Source: Bacteroidia bacterium
Lineage (GTDB): Bacteria; Bacteroidota; Bacteroidia; UKL13-3
Length of the DNA: 64,000 bases
Direction of reading: 5' to 3'
Assembly: GCA_023151275.1 (NCBI GenBank)
Contig: JAKLJI010000001.1
Coordinates: 582,409-646,408 of the forward strand
In this document: positions 1 through 7,874 of the stretch, one piece after another
Layout: each line of letters begins with the position of its first letter
Position numbering within the stretch: position 1 is the first letter of the stretch
Translations under genes and position numbers: made by a program
The notes under the pieces: generated by a model
Database searches by the model: none
What the model saw: only the letters and a program-made list of their open reading frames with translations
What the model was told of the DNA's origin: nothing

Positions 1-316
1 TAATGGAGGCAAGTCCTTTCTCAAGTATGGGCAGGCGCATGATATAGCGCACAAAAATGAGCGACAACAGAATGCCAATGGCTGGAAAGAAAATGTTTTT
101 GTATTGTAATTCAATGAATTGAGTGTTCTGCGAAAAGCCCTCTACCGTGTGAATTAACCATTTTAAAAAAATGGCCGCAGCACTTGATACCACTGCAATA
201 AGCAAACTCGCCAGAATCAAAAAGTTTTGATTGCTGATGTATTTCGACCGGTTTTTAAAAAATTTATACACCGGATACTTGAGTAAGAACCGAATCTGCT
301 TAACTTTCCACTCCAT
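1..316 (-). CDS. ClC-family chloride channel/antiporter, N-terminal part
   Basis: This frame is open from the left edge to an ATG at 316 and gives about 105 residues; the rest lies outside the window. The first ~30 residues are basic (MEWKVKQIRFLLKYP...). They are followed by a hydrophobic helix (FLILASLLIAVVSSAAAIFL), then KWLVHTVEG, then a second hydrophobic stretch ending ILLSLIFVRYIMRLPI. That order matches the cytoplasmic start and first helices of ClC chloride channels or H+/Cl- exchangers of Bacteroidota. A stop codon two codons upstream makes this ATG the first possible start. The start codon overlaps the start codon of the divergent menA gene by two bases. The selectivity-filter motifs lie beyond the edge, so the assignment rests on N-terminal resemblance only. 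Confidence 0.6.
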   Translation of the reverse strand, partial: MEWKVKQIRFLLKYPVYKFFKNRSKYISNQNFLILASLLIAVVSSAAAIFLKWLIHTVEGFSQNTQFIELQYKNIFFPAIGILLSLIFVRYIMRLPILEKGLASI

Positions 317-1232
317 GCCTCAGACAAATGTAACAAAGTTTGCCAATTGGTGGTCGGCTTTCCGCTTCAGAACACTCTTTCTCTCTTTTTCTTGTATTGG
401 TGCAGGCCTTATTGAAGCCTGGTTGACACAAGGTTTAGATTACTTGATTTCACTATTAACCCTTCTTACAGCCTTGTTCCTTCAAGTGCTATCAAACCTC
501 GCAAATGATTATGGTGATAGTATCCACGGAGCAGACGGGAAGCAGCGAAAAGGCCCGGCCCGTGCGGTATCTTCCGGAGCCATTTCTGCTTCTGCCATGA
601 AAAAAGGCATGATTGTTTGTGCCCTATTGGCATTTGTTTCAGGCTTGGCCTTGCTATATGTTTCGCTGCCGGTGATTGGCATGAGTGCACTTTTATTAAT
701 GCTGGCTTTGGGTATTTCGGGTATTGCGGCTGCTATTCTTTATACCAATGGCAAACGCCCTTATGGTTATACCGGATTGGGAGATATCTCTGTCTTTCTC
801 TTTTTTGGTTTGGTAGCAGTTCAGGGCACAGCATTTTTGCAATCCGGAACTTGGCTGCATGATGGCATTTACCTGGCCATTGCTTTTGGCTTGCTCTCGG
901 TTGGTGTGTTAAATGTAAACAACATGCGCGATATTCATTCCGATGCCCAAGCGGGTAAAAAATCCATTCCGGTTAGAATTGGACTTAACCTGGCACGGAT
1001 ATATCATTTCGGGGTAGTGCTTATTGGTTTACTCAATGGCCTGTATTATGCTCAAATCAAAGGTTTGAATAGCTATTTCCTTCTGCTTCCTTTTGCCCTA
1101 TTCGCCATTCACTTGTTCAAAATTTTTAAGGCCGAAACCGAATCCGATTTCGACCCGCAATTGAAAGTGCTTTCGCTTTCAACTTTTGCGCTGATGCTTT
1201 GTTTGATTGTCATAGTTTATTTACAAGCTTAA
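315..1232 (+). CDS. menA: 1,4-dihydroxy-2-naphthoate polyprenyltransferase
   Basis: UbiA-superfamily integral membrane prenyltransferase of menaquinone synthesis. It attaches the polyprenyl chain to 1,4-dihydroxy-2-naphthoate to give demethylmenaquinone. The protein has 305 residues and about eight to nine hydrophobic segments. The first Asp-rich motif is NDYGD (residues 64-68) and the second is DIHSD (206-210); both bind Mg-pyrophosphate. The conserved GKKSIPVRIG follows the second motif. The frame is open 28 codons further upstream, but that stretch reads across the divergent channel gene, and MPQTNVTKFANWW at 315 is a typical family start. menC begins in the TAATG that ends this gene, so the two are translationally coupled in one pathway. 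Confidence 0.93.
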   Translation: MPQTNVTKFANWWSAFRFRTLFLSFSCIGAGLIEAWLTQGLDYLISLLTLLTALFLQVLSNLANDYGDSIHGADGKQRKGPARAVSSGAISASAMKKGMIVCALLAFVSGLALLYVSLPVIGMSALLLMLALGISGIAAAILYTNGKRPYGYTGLGDISVFLFFGLVAVQGTAFLQSGTWLHDGIYLAIAFGLLSVGVLNVNNMRDIHSDAQAGKKSIPVRIGLNLARIYHFGVVLIGLLNGLYYAQIKGLNSYFLLLPFALFAIHLFKIFKAETESDFDPQLKVLSLSTFALMLCLIVIVYLQA

Positions 1233-2266
1233 TGCGCTACTCCTACTTCAAACATGAATTAAAATTCTCCTTTGATGCACGAACATCACGGGGTGAGATA
1301 AAAACCCATACCGCCTGGATCTTAAGGCTTGAACACCAGAATAGAGTGGCTTACGGTGAAGCTGCTCCGCTCAAAGGCCTAAGTATTGATGATGTGCCGG
1401 ATTTTGAAGTTCAGCTGAGTTCTTTGATTGACCTTTTAAATCAGGGCCAATCCCTGGAGCATTTTGATTTGGAGCGGTTTCCTTCCCTGCGTTTTGCGTT
1501 AGAAACTTTGCAGGCCGATTTTAAAGGTGGTGGTCAACGCAGACTTTTTAATTCGGAGTTTATTCAGGGAAAACCCATTCCTATCAATGGTCTGGTTTGG
1601 ATGAATGAACCTGAACCCATGTTAAAACAGGCTCGTGAAAAGGTTAGAGATGGTTTTGATGTGATTAAGTTTAAAGTGGGCGCCCATGATTTTGATGCAG
1701 AGTGCCGCATGCTCGAAGCGTTTAGGAAGGAATTTTCAGAATCGAAGGTGATTGTTCGACTAGATGCAAACGGGGCTTTTGATGCCGGTGATGCCCTGCC
1801 AAAGCTTAAGGAGTTGAAGCGTTTTGGCATTCATTCCATCGAACAACCCATTCAAACAAAGCAAGGGGAACTGTTTTCAGAAATCATTGCAAAATCGCCT
1901 GTGAAAATTGCTTTGGACGAAGAATTAATTGGCTTAAATCCGTTTACTCAAGGCGATAAATTACTCAAGCTGCTTAAGCCTGATTTTTTGATTTTAAAAC
2001 CCACACTGTTAGGTGGATTTGAGTATTCTGATGCTTGGATAAAATTTGCTGAAAACTACCAGATTGGATGGTGGGCAACCTCGGCGCTTGAATCGAATAT
2101 TGGCTTGAATGCCATTGCACAGTGGTGCTCCAGCAAAGCTAATCCGATGCCTCAAGGCTTGGGAACCGGCTCACTGTATTCAAATAATTTTAAATCCCCA
2201 CTTTTGGTTGCAAAGGGACAATTAACTTATCTTACTGGCGAAAACTGGCTAATACCGGTTAATTAA
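1232..2266 (+). CDS. menC: o-succinylbenzoate synthase
   Basis: Enolase-superfamily enzyme of menaquinone synthesis that dehydrates SHCHC to o-succinylbenzoate. The protein has 344 residues. The muconate-lactonizing-type signature is complete: KFK with K146 and K148, metal ligands D178 (RLDANGAF), E204 (SIEQP) and D229 (ALDEE), and the second catalytic lysine K256 (LILKPTLLGG). I chose the ATG at 1232, which overlaps the menA stop (TAATG). An upstream in-frame ATG at 1199 would lie inside menA and add 11 unrelated residues. It is co-directional with menA and ends 2 bases before the following kinase gene. The other men genes are not in this window. Confidence 0.93.
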   Translation: MRYSYFKHELKFSFDARTSRGEIKTHTAWILRLEHQNRVAYGEAAPLKGLSIDDVPDFEVQLSSLIDLLNQGQSLEHFDLERFPSLRFALETLQADFKGGGQRRLFNSEFIQGKPIPINGLVWMNEPEPMLKQAREKVRDGFDVIKFKVGAHDFDAECRMLEAFRKEFSESKVIVRLDANGAFDAGDALPKLKELKRFGIHSIEQPIQTKQGELFSEIIAKSPVKIALDEELIGLNPFTQGDKLLKLLKPDFLILKPTLLGGFEYSDAWIKFAENYQIGWWATSALESNIGLNAIAQWCSSKANPMPQGLGTGSLYSNNFKSPLLVAKGQLTYLTGENWLIPVN

Positions 2267-2268
2267 AC

Positions 2269-5200
2269 ATGGAGAACTCCGGAAATATTTCCAGATTGCT
2301 GCGAATCCTTACTGCTGTAATGCTCTTGTTCAGCTGGGGCTTTGGCATGTTTCAGGCTTTTTTTGGCGATTATACTTCGGCAGGATTGTCGTTCCTGATG
2401 TCGCTTCCTGTTTTGGTGATGGTGTATTGGGTGCAACAAGGAAAGAATCAAAAGGCACTGGGATTTATTCTCAATGCCGTTCTCATTATTGCATTTCTTC
2501 TCGATACCGGTTTCAAAAAAGGAACAGGTGAATACCTGTACCTTTTTCCTTACCTGATTGGTTCTTTTTTGTATGAGTATCCCCTCCGAAATCGAAGCCG
2601 TATTGCGCCGCTCTTGCTTGCATCTTTGGTTATTCTGCTTTGTAACCTGGGCTGGTCTCCTCAATTGGCCCTCCACCATGTAAAAGGTGCCATATCACTC
2701 AATTTGTTGTTTTTTATAAATCTGAGCGCATCGGCTGTTGCCGGTATTTTTCTATTGTATTATTTCAGTGTGCAGCAATCTGAAATGCAACTCAATCTGC
2801 AAAAACAGCAAGACAATTATTCCGCTTTGATTGAACAAAGCCGCGATCAGATTTGGTCTATCGATAAAGATTTTAACCTCTTATCCTTCAACAAAAATTA
2901 CGAGGGAGTTTATAAAGCATTTTGGGGCCATACTCCTAAAATTGGTATGAATATCATGGCCGATAATAAAAGCAATCCTGCCGTGTATGAGTATTGGTTA
3001 AGCCTCTATGAACGGGCCTTGGCAGGAACAAGTTTTCGCGAAGTTCAATCGTATGAGTATGGCGGCCTTACGCATTTTCTTGAGTTTAGTTTTGTTCCGG
3101 TTTATACTTCAGGTGCCATTAGCTCAATTGTTGTTAGCGCAACCGATATTACTGAGCAGAAAACGCGTGAGCATGAATTGCAATTGTATGCCGAAAGCTT
3201 AAACCTTTTGTTGAGTTCAACCGGAGATATCATTTTTGAAATGAACGAACTGGGAATTTGCGAGCGGGTATGGCATGCAGAAGAGGTTGAATTGGTAGAT
3301 GACGTAAGCTACTTCATCGGTAAGTCTGTTCGTGAGTTGTTTGATAATCCCTTTAAAATACGCTTGGGTGATCAGTTTGATCAGGTCATAAGAACCGGTC
3401 AGTCCAAAGTGTACGAATACAGTCATCCCTTTCAAGGCAGCCTTCATCATTACAGCTGCAAGCTGAGGATAATCCGCAATAGCCAACCTTCGCGTGTTGC
3501 CATTGTTCTTGAAGATATTTCATACCGCAAGGAGATTGAAATCAATCAAGCCAGACAAACCTTATTCCTGAACAAGTTGATTGACCATATTCCGTTGGGA
3601 ATTTATGTAAAGAACGTGGCAGATGATTTCAAATACACCCTTTGGAATCGTGAACTGGAGCTGATGTTTGGACTCATGCATGCCGACGTAATTGGAAGAA
3701 CAGATGAAGACCTTTTTCACAACGAGGGTGAAATATCTGATTATATCTTCACTGATAAACTCGTTGCCGAACAAGGCGAAACCTTGCTCATCAATAAGCT
3801 GAATGTTTCGCTGGGCGATAAACGCATCATTGCCCGAAGCTTCAAAATTCCGGTTTTCAATAGCGAAGGAAAAACCGAATTAATTATCGGTATACTCGAA
3901 AATATTACCGATTTTGTTCAAGCGCAGCAAAATCTTGAATTGGCAGAAATGCGCTGGCAATATGCACTCAGCGGCAGTCGCGATGCAGTTTGGGACATTA
4001 ACCTGGAAACACGTGAGGTGTATTTTTCTCCCTTATTGAAGAAAATGCTGGGCTACTTAGACCATGAAAATCCGGAATTGGTTTGGGAGGAAATTATTCA
4101 TCCCGATGATTTTAAACATGCTTGGAAGTTGTACCAAGACCATATCCAAGGTAAAACCCCATACTACGAAGCAGAATACAGATTCAAGAAAAAGAATGGA
4201 GACTACATCTGGATTTTAGATAGGGGTAAAGTTGCTGAAACCAATGAAGAGGGCTCAGCACTTCGTATCATTGGAACCTTCCAAGACATTAGCTATAGAA
4301 AGCATTTGGAAGAACAGCTTATTAATGCCAAGGAAAAAGCCGAGGAAGCATCGCGGGCAAAGAGTAATTTCCTTTCAACAATGAGCCACGAAATCCGCAC
4401 TCCTATGAATGCGGTGAATGGAATTATCAAATTGCTCTTGCAGGAAAAGCCACAGGAGCATCAATTGGAAAATTTGAATGCCTTACTTTATTCTTCCGAA
4501 CAATTGATGTTTTTGTTGAATGATATTCTCGATTTTTCAAAAATAGATGCGGGTAAACTTGAAAAGGATGAACGCAATTTTAAACCGGAGGAGCTGTTTA
4601 GAAATTCCGTGCAAACCATGTCGGGACAAGCTTTTGACAAGGCTATAAAATTGAGTTTGGATTACCGAAAGCCTGCACCTGAATTTGTATTTGCTGATAG
4701 GCACCGCATTGGTCAAATTGTAGGAAACCTTTTATCGAATGCCGTAAAGTTTACCGAAGAAGGGCAGGTTGAAATGCGCGTTGCTTTTGTGCCCATTGAA
4801 CAAGGAAGGTATTTGTTGCGCGTTGAAGTAGAAGATACAGGAATTGGGATAGAAACAGCTAAGCTTGACTCCATCTTTGAATTGTTTACCCAAGCATCTT
4901 CCGAAACTACCCGTAAGTTTGGAGGTACAGGTTTGGGCCTAGCCATATCAAAGAAACTAACTGAATGGTTGGGTGGAGAATTGAAAGTTGAAAGTACTCC
5001 GGGAATAGGTACCCGATTCTGGTTTGAAATTCCTGTTCGTGAAGGTTCAGATGATTTAGCAACCATGCGCTCGGATGAAAAGCCGGATCAGCTTAAACCC
5101 CTAAGTGGAATGCGCATTTTGGTTGTAGAAGACAACCGCATGAATACCTATGTGCTAAGCAAGTTTTTGAGCAGGTGGGAAATAAAATACGATGTGGCAG

Positions 5201-5502
5201 AGCAAGGACTTCAGGCACTTGACTTATTATCCGCAAATACCTATGATTTGGTGTTAATGGACATTCAAATGCCTGAAATGGATGGCTACGAAACCACCCG
5301 ACAATTGAGGCTAAGGGGATTAAAAATGCCCGTATTTGCACTTACTGCCAACGTATTTGCGGAAGTAAAAGAAAAGGTATTTGAGGCGGGAATGAATGAT
5401 TATATCTCCAAGCCCTTCAACCCAACCCAATTGTACACCAAAATAAGCAGTGTGTACAAAGACCCGCGCGACAAAAAACCGGTAAACCTAACCCTGTTTT
5501 AA
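2269..5502 (+). CDS. hybrid sensor histidine kinase, multi-PAS with receiver
   Basis: A 1077-residue hybrid two-component sensor. About six transmembrane helices fill residues ~9-170, with no large periplasmic loop. A short coiled coil leads into four PAS/PAC-like domains (~180-300, 300-420, 430-555, 560-690). The last contains the PAS_3 signature WEEIIHPDD and YRFKKKNGDYIW. The HisKA helix has SHEIRTPMNAVNG with phospho-accepting H707. The HATPase domain shows the N box (NLLSNAVKFTEEG), G1 (DTGIGI) and G2 (FGGTGLGL). The C-terminal receiver has D998 (LVLMDIQMPEMDGYE) and the KPF lysine. No HPt domain is present, so phosphate probably passes to a separate protein. The gene begins 2 bases after menC. 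The signal sensed is unknown. Confidence 0.93.
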   Translation: MENSGNISRLLRILTAVMLLFSWGFGMFQAFFGDYTSAGLSFLMSLPVLVMVYWVQQGKNQKALGFILNAVLIIAFLLDTGFKKGTGEYLYLFPYLIGSFLYEYPLRNRSRIAPLLLASLVILLCNLGWSPQLALHHVKGAISLNLLFFINLSASAVAGIFLLYYFSVQQSEMQLNLQKQQDNYSALIEQSRDQIWSIDKDFNLLSFNKNYEGVYKAFWGHTPKIGMNIMADNKSNPAVYEYWLSLYERALAGTSFREVQSYEYGGLTHFLEFSFVPVYTSGAISSIVVSATDITEQKTREHELQLYAESLNLLLSSTGDIIFEMNELGICERVWHAEEVELVDDVSYFIGKSVRELFDNPFKIRLGDQFDQVIRTGQSKVYEYSHPFQGSLHHYSCKLRIIRNSQPSRVAIVLEDISYRKEIEINQARQTLFLNKLIDHIPLGIYVKNVADDFKYTLWNRELELMFGLMHADVIGRTDEDLFHNEGEISDYIFTDKLVAEQGETLLINKLNVSLGDKRIIARSFKIPVFNSEGKTELIIGILENITDFVQAQQNLELAEMRWQYALSGSRDAVWDINLETREVYFSPLLKKMLGYLDHENPELVWEEIIHPDDFKHAWKLYQDHIQGKTPYYEAEYRFKKKNGDYIWILDRGKVAETNEEGSALRIIGTFQDISYRKHLEEQLINAKEKAEEASRAKSNFLSTMSHEIRTPMNAVNGIIKLLLQEKPQEHQLENLNALLYSSEQLMFLLNDILDFSKIDAGKLEKDERNFKPEELFRNSVQTMSGQAFDKAIKLSLDYRKPAPEFVFADRHRIGQIVGNLLSNAVKFTEEGQVEMRVAFVPIEQGRYLLRVEVEDTGIGIETAKLDSIFELFTQASSETTRKFGGTGLGLAISKKLTEWLGGELKVESTPGIGTRFWFEIPVREGSDDLATMRSDEKPDQLKPLSGMRILVVEDNRMNTYVLSKFLSRWEIKYDVAEQGLQALDLLSANTYDLVLMDIQMPEMDGYETTRQLRLRGLKMPVFALTANVFAEVKEKVFEAGMNDYISKPFNPTQLYTKISSVYKDPRDKKPVNLTLF

Positions 5503-5562
5503 GCCAGCTCAAACTGCGAAATAAACCCCTTTCTTCCTACATTTTATTATTAAAAAACCACC

Positions 5563-5582
5563 AGCTGCCTTGCAGCTTTTTT
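5563..5582 (+). terminator. probable intrinsic terminator inside repeat copy R1
   Basis: AGCTGC and GCAGCT pair perfectly around a CTT loop and are followed by six T residues. It lies 60 bases past the hybrid kinase stop. The same position in repeat copy R3 (7672) keeps five to six base pairs. Copies R2 and R4 have lost most of the left arm, so termination there would be weak. Confidence 0.5.
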
Positions 5583-5672
5583 GTGCCTTGTATTTTCTAC
5601 TTCCGCAAAAATTAACATACAGGTATTGCCGAAAAAGTGTAAATTAGATTTTGTAAAGTTCTCACTATGAAA
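5567..5672 (+). repeat. cassette-boundary repeat, copy R1
   Basis: First of four copies of a ~105-bp sequence running from GCCTTGCAGCTTTT to the ATG of a short leader frame. It joins a terminator-like hairpin, a conserved AACATACAGGTATTGCCG block and a promoter-like block (TTG, 16 bases, TAGATTTTG). Similarity to R4 extends about 45 bases further upstream (ACATTTTATT..., ACCACC). R1 and R4 therefore keep the full left end, while R2 and R3 start abruptly inside partner genes. Downstream of R1 about 100 more bases are shared with R2. Confidence 0.85.
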
Positions 5673-5753
5673 CCATACTACCTAAACCCATATTCTTTAC
5701 AGCAAATACATTCAAGCATTCCGGCTGTAAAAGCTGCTAGAAAGTATTTTTAA
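5667..5753 (+). CDS. possible 28-residue leader peptide in R1
   Basis: Short frame starting at the ATG that closes the repeat: MKPYYLNPYSLQQIHSSIPA followed by VKAARKYF. The same position in the other copies also starts with ATG and reads MKQLYFNPY (6672), MNHFYLNLL (7773) and MKSYYLLLP (9417). The shared M(K/N)xxYLNP pattern suggests translation, but the DNA itself is conserved, so similarity alone does not prove coding. It ends 18 bases before the lipoprotein start. Confidence 0.3.
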   Translation: MKPYYLNPYSLQQIHSSIPAVKAARKYF

Positions 5754-5771
5754 CCATCTAAATTTTTACTG

Positions 5772-6365
5772 ATGAAAAATCTATTTTATTTATTCATTCT
5801 TCTTTTTATCATTTTTTCAGCACATACTTCTTGCAAAAATTTTGATGTTGAGGATTGCCCGCCTCCTGATACCATTTATTTAAAAGTAGGTACAAATGAA
5901 TTAAAAAAAATCCCTTATACAGGGTTAGATACTTTGATGTTTAAAAATGAAACTAACGGAATTGTCTATACTTTTATTGGACAAGGAATTGATACCAGTT
6001 TAACCTATTACCAACGTTGGTTTCCGGATATGTGTCCCGAAGAATTTCAAAAGTGTCAGTCGAAGCTTTATAAATATGTTTCATTAACATTTCCAAAACC
6101 AATTTTTTTACAGGCTAGCCATCCATCAGGCAATCAAGGCGTTTCATATCTGAACATTCGATTTGATGGTGTAGATTATTCAAAAAGTTTAGGAACCGTT
6201 GGTTTTGGTGGCTATACAGACACCATTAATGGGGTGGTTTATCATAATATTAATGATGTTAGATATTACGATGATCATACAAAATACAACCATATTAAAT
6301 ACAATATTTCAGAAGGAATTCTTCAGGTTGTGTTTAGAAATAGTATATACTCCAAACAAAAATAA
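5772..6365 (+). CDS. array lipoprotein A1, function unknown
   Basis: A 197-residue predicted lipoprotein with a hydrophobic signal and the lipidated Cys at residue 21 (SAHTSC). The mature part starts KNFDVEDCPPPDT and contains IPYTGLDTLMFKN, a pattern (PYxGxDTLxFxNxxGxxxxF) shared with the other three lipoproteins of the array. That pattern is common in small Bacteroidota lipoproteins of unknown role. Cysteines cluster in FPDMCPEEFQKC. Residues 1-34, the GIVYTFIGQGIDTSLTY block and the LGTVGFGGYTDTINGVVYHN block are identical in A2, while the stretches between differ strongly. The gene begins after repeat R1 and is followed 11 bases later by a truncated partner gene. Base composition is AT-rich compared with the flanking housekeeping genes. 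I do not recognise a function. Confidence 0.75.
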   Translation: MKNLFYLFILLFIIFSAHTSCKNFDVEDCPPPDTIYLKVGTNELKKIPYTGLDTLMFKNETNGIVYTFIGQGIDTSLTYYQRWFPDMCPEEFQKCQSKLYKYVSLTFPKPIFLQASHPSGNQGVSYLNIRFDGVDYSKSLGTVGFGGYTDTINGVVYHNINDVRYYDDHTKYNHIKYNISEGILQVVFRNSIYSKQK

Positions 6366-6376
6366 ATAGTAGACCT

Positions 6377-6652
6377 ATGAAAGCACGCTTATTTACACTA
6401 CTCCTTTTATTGGCAACAAGTTATACAAATATTAGTGCACAGTATAAAAATGGAGCTTGGGGAATTAATGAAATACCAGGACAAAATACCACTGCCCCTA
6501 TGGTTTTGTTTAACAGACCAACACTGAAAGAGGATACTGCATTTGTGAAAAATGCAATTAGAAATAAAATGCCTTGCAGCTTTTTTTGTGCCTTGTATTT
6601 TTTACATCCCCAAAAGTTAACATACAAGTGTTGCCGAAAAAGTGTAAATTAG
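6377..6652 (+). CDS. secreted partner B1, truncated after ~64 codons
   Basis: A signal peptide (LLLLLATSYTNISAQ) is followed by YKNGAWGINEIPGQNTTAP and FNRPTLKEDTAFVKNAIRNK. The frame then runs directly into repeat R2 at 6571, and the last 27 residues (MPCSFFCALYF...) are translated repeat sequence rather than protein-family sequence. It is nearly identical to the first ~64 residues of B2 and corresponds in position to B3. The junction removes the rest of the original gene, so this is a 5' remnant, although the start and signal peptide are intact. It sits 11 bases behind A1, with the same spacer as between A2 and B2. Confidence 0.55.
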   Translation: MKARLFTLLLLLATSYTNISAQYKNGAWGINEIPGQNTTAPMVLFNRPTLKEDTAFVKNAIRNKMPCSFFCALYFLHPQKLTYKCCRKSVN

Positions 6653-6677
6653 ATTTTGTAAAGTTCTTACTATGAAA
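6571..6677 (+). repeat. cassette-boundary repeat, copy R2
   Basis: Second copy of the ~105-bp repeat, beginning inside the B1 frame at GCCTTGCAGC without the left hairpin arm seen in R1. About 100 bases beyond it, up to the A2 start, also match the DNA between R1 and A1, including ATTCAAGCATTCCGGCTGTA. R1-A1-B1 and R2-A2-B2 are therefore one tandemly duplicated unit of roughly 1.0 kb. Confidence 0.85.
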
Positions 6678-6746
6678 CAACTCTACTTTAACCCATATGC
6701 TTTAAAGCATATAAATTCAAGCATTCCGGCTGTAAAAAGCTGCTAG
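6672..6746 (+). CDS. possible 24-residue leader peptide in R2
   Basis: Frame MKQLYFNPYALKHINSSIPA followed by VKSC. It aligns with the R1 leader but has one extra A in an A run, which changes the last codons and shortens the peptide. It ends 31 bases before the A2 start. Low confidence. Confidence 0.25.
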   Translation: MKQLYFNPYALKHINSSIPAVKSC

Positions 6747-6777
6747 AAAGTATTTTTAACCATCTAAATTTTTACTG

Positions 6778-7368
6778 ATGAAAAATCTATTTTATTTATT
6801 CATTCTTCTTTTTATCATTTTTTCAGCACATACCTCTTGCAAAAATTTTGACGTTGAGGATTGCCCGCCTCCGGATACTGCATATTATGATTTTGATATT
6901 ACTGAGGTGGGTAAAATTCCTTATCATGGATTCGATACCCTAATGTTTAAAAATGAGGCCACCGGAATTGTATATACTTTTATTGGGCAGGGAATAGATA
7001 CCAGTTTAACCTATGACCAACGTTGGTTTCCGGATATGTGTCCAGAAGAATTTCAAAAGTGTAAATCACAAAAGTATAAATACGTATCCACAGAATTCTT
7101 TTATCCAATATATGTTCAAGCTTTTATGCCTTATGGAGGAAGGAGTAGTGCAGATTTAACCATCCAATTTGAAGGAGTAAACTATTTTATGGATTTAGGA
7201 ACCGTTGGTTTTGGTGGCTATACAGACACCATTAATGGGGTGGTTTATCATAATATTAATGATATAGATAAGGATTTTAGCACATCCAAAGACCACATTA
7301 AATATAGCCTTTATGATGGAATTCTTAAAGTAGTTTCAGGGAACAAAATATACTCCAAACAAAAATAA
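6778..7368 (+). CDS. array lipoprotein A2, function unknown
   Basis: A 196-residue lipoprotein paralogous to A1. The signal and first 34 residues are identical, with the lipid-attachment Cys at residue 21. Blocks identical to A1 (VYTFIGQGIDTSLTY, QRWFPDMCPEEFQKC, LGTVGFGGYTDTINGVVYHN) alternate with divergent blocks at residues ~35-50, 95-130 and 155-175. This mosaic suggests recombination or diversifying change between copies rather than uniform drift. The identical LGTVG...ND block is also identical at DNA level over about 69 bases. It lies behind repeat R2 and is followed 11 bases later by partner B2. Function is unknown; it is probably anchored in the outer membrane. Confidence 0.75.
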   Translation: MKNLFYLFILLFIIFSAHTSCKNFDVEDCPPPDTAYYDFDITEVGKIPYHGFDTLMFKNEATGIVYTFIGQGIDTSLTYDQRWFPDMCPEEFQKCKSQKYKYVSTEFFYPIYVQAFMPYGGRSSADLTIQFEGVNYFMDLGTVGFGGYTDTINGVVYHNINDIDKDFSTSKDHIKYSLYDGILKVVSGNKIYSKQK

Positions 7369-7379
7369 ATAGTAGACCT

Positions 7380-7721
7380 ATGAAAGCACGCTTATTTACA
7401 CTACTCCTTTTATTGGCAACAAGTTATACAAATATTAGTGCACAGTATAAAAATGGAGCTTGGGGAATTAATGAAATACCCGGACAAAATACCACTGCCC
7501 CTATGGTTTTGTTTAACAGACCTACACTGAATGAGGATATTGCCTTTGTTAAAAATGCAATACGTAATAAAAACAAAGAATTGCCAATTTTCCAAATATA
7601 CAAGGAAATTATTATTACAATTTCGGAAACTAACTCTCTACTTCCCCACCAAGGTGATATCTCTGTTGGCTGCCTTGCAGCTTTTTTTGTGCCTTGTATT
7701 TTCTACTTCCGCAAAAATTAA
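7380..7721 (+). CDS. secreted partner B2, truncated after ~100 codons
   Basis: Same signal peptide and first ~64 residues as B1. It then continues further into the gene (NKELPIFQIYKEIIITISET) before running into repeat R3 at 7672. The last ~16 residues (CLAAFFVPCIFYFRKN) are read from the repeat. It is therefore a longer 5' remnant of the same ancestral gene, cut at a different point. No catalytic motif is visible in what remains. It is co-directional with A2 and spaced 11 bases from it. Confidence 0.55.
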   Translation: MKARLFTLLLLLATSYTNISAQYKNGAWGINEIPGQNTTAPMVLFNRPTLNEDIAFVKNAIRNKNKELPIFQIYKEIIITISETNSLLPHQGDISVGCLAAFFVPCIFYFRKN

Positions 7722-7777
7722 CATACAGGTATTGCCGAAAAAGTGTAAATTAGATTTACTAAAGCTCTTTAAATGAA
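7672..7777 (+). repeat. cassette-boundary repeat, copy R3
   Basis: Third copy, entering the B2 frame at GCTGCCTTGCAGC; five to six base pairs of the terminator hairpin are kept. It matches R1 closely through AACATACAGGTATTGCCG and GTAAATTAGATTT, then diverges after TAAAGCTC. The sequence between R3 and A3 is unlike that after R1 and R2. Confidence 0.85.
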
Positions 7778-7874
7778 CCATTTCTACCTAAACCTCCTAC
7801 AACAAATAACTGTTAAATACAGGGCTTTTGGCTCTGTGAATGGTATACAATTTAAACCCATAAAAAATAACTAA
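7773..7874 (+). CDS. possible 33-residue leader peptide coupled to A3
   Basis: The frame starts at the repeat-borne ATG and reads MNHFYLNLLQQITVKYRAFG followed by SVNGIQFKPIKNN. Its TAA stop overlaps the ATG of A3 (TAATG), the arrangement used for translational coupling in menA-menC of this window. This exact coupling is the best argument that the leaders are translated. No other support is visible. Confidence 0.35.
   Translation: MNHFYLNLLQQITVKYRAFGSVNGIQFKPIKNN

Noticed and set aside
2263-2679. Minus-strand frame of 138 codons
   Set aside because: It lies wholly within the membrane region of the hybrid kinase, has no family pattern and is best explained as a shadow of that gene.
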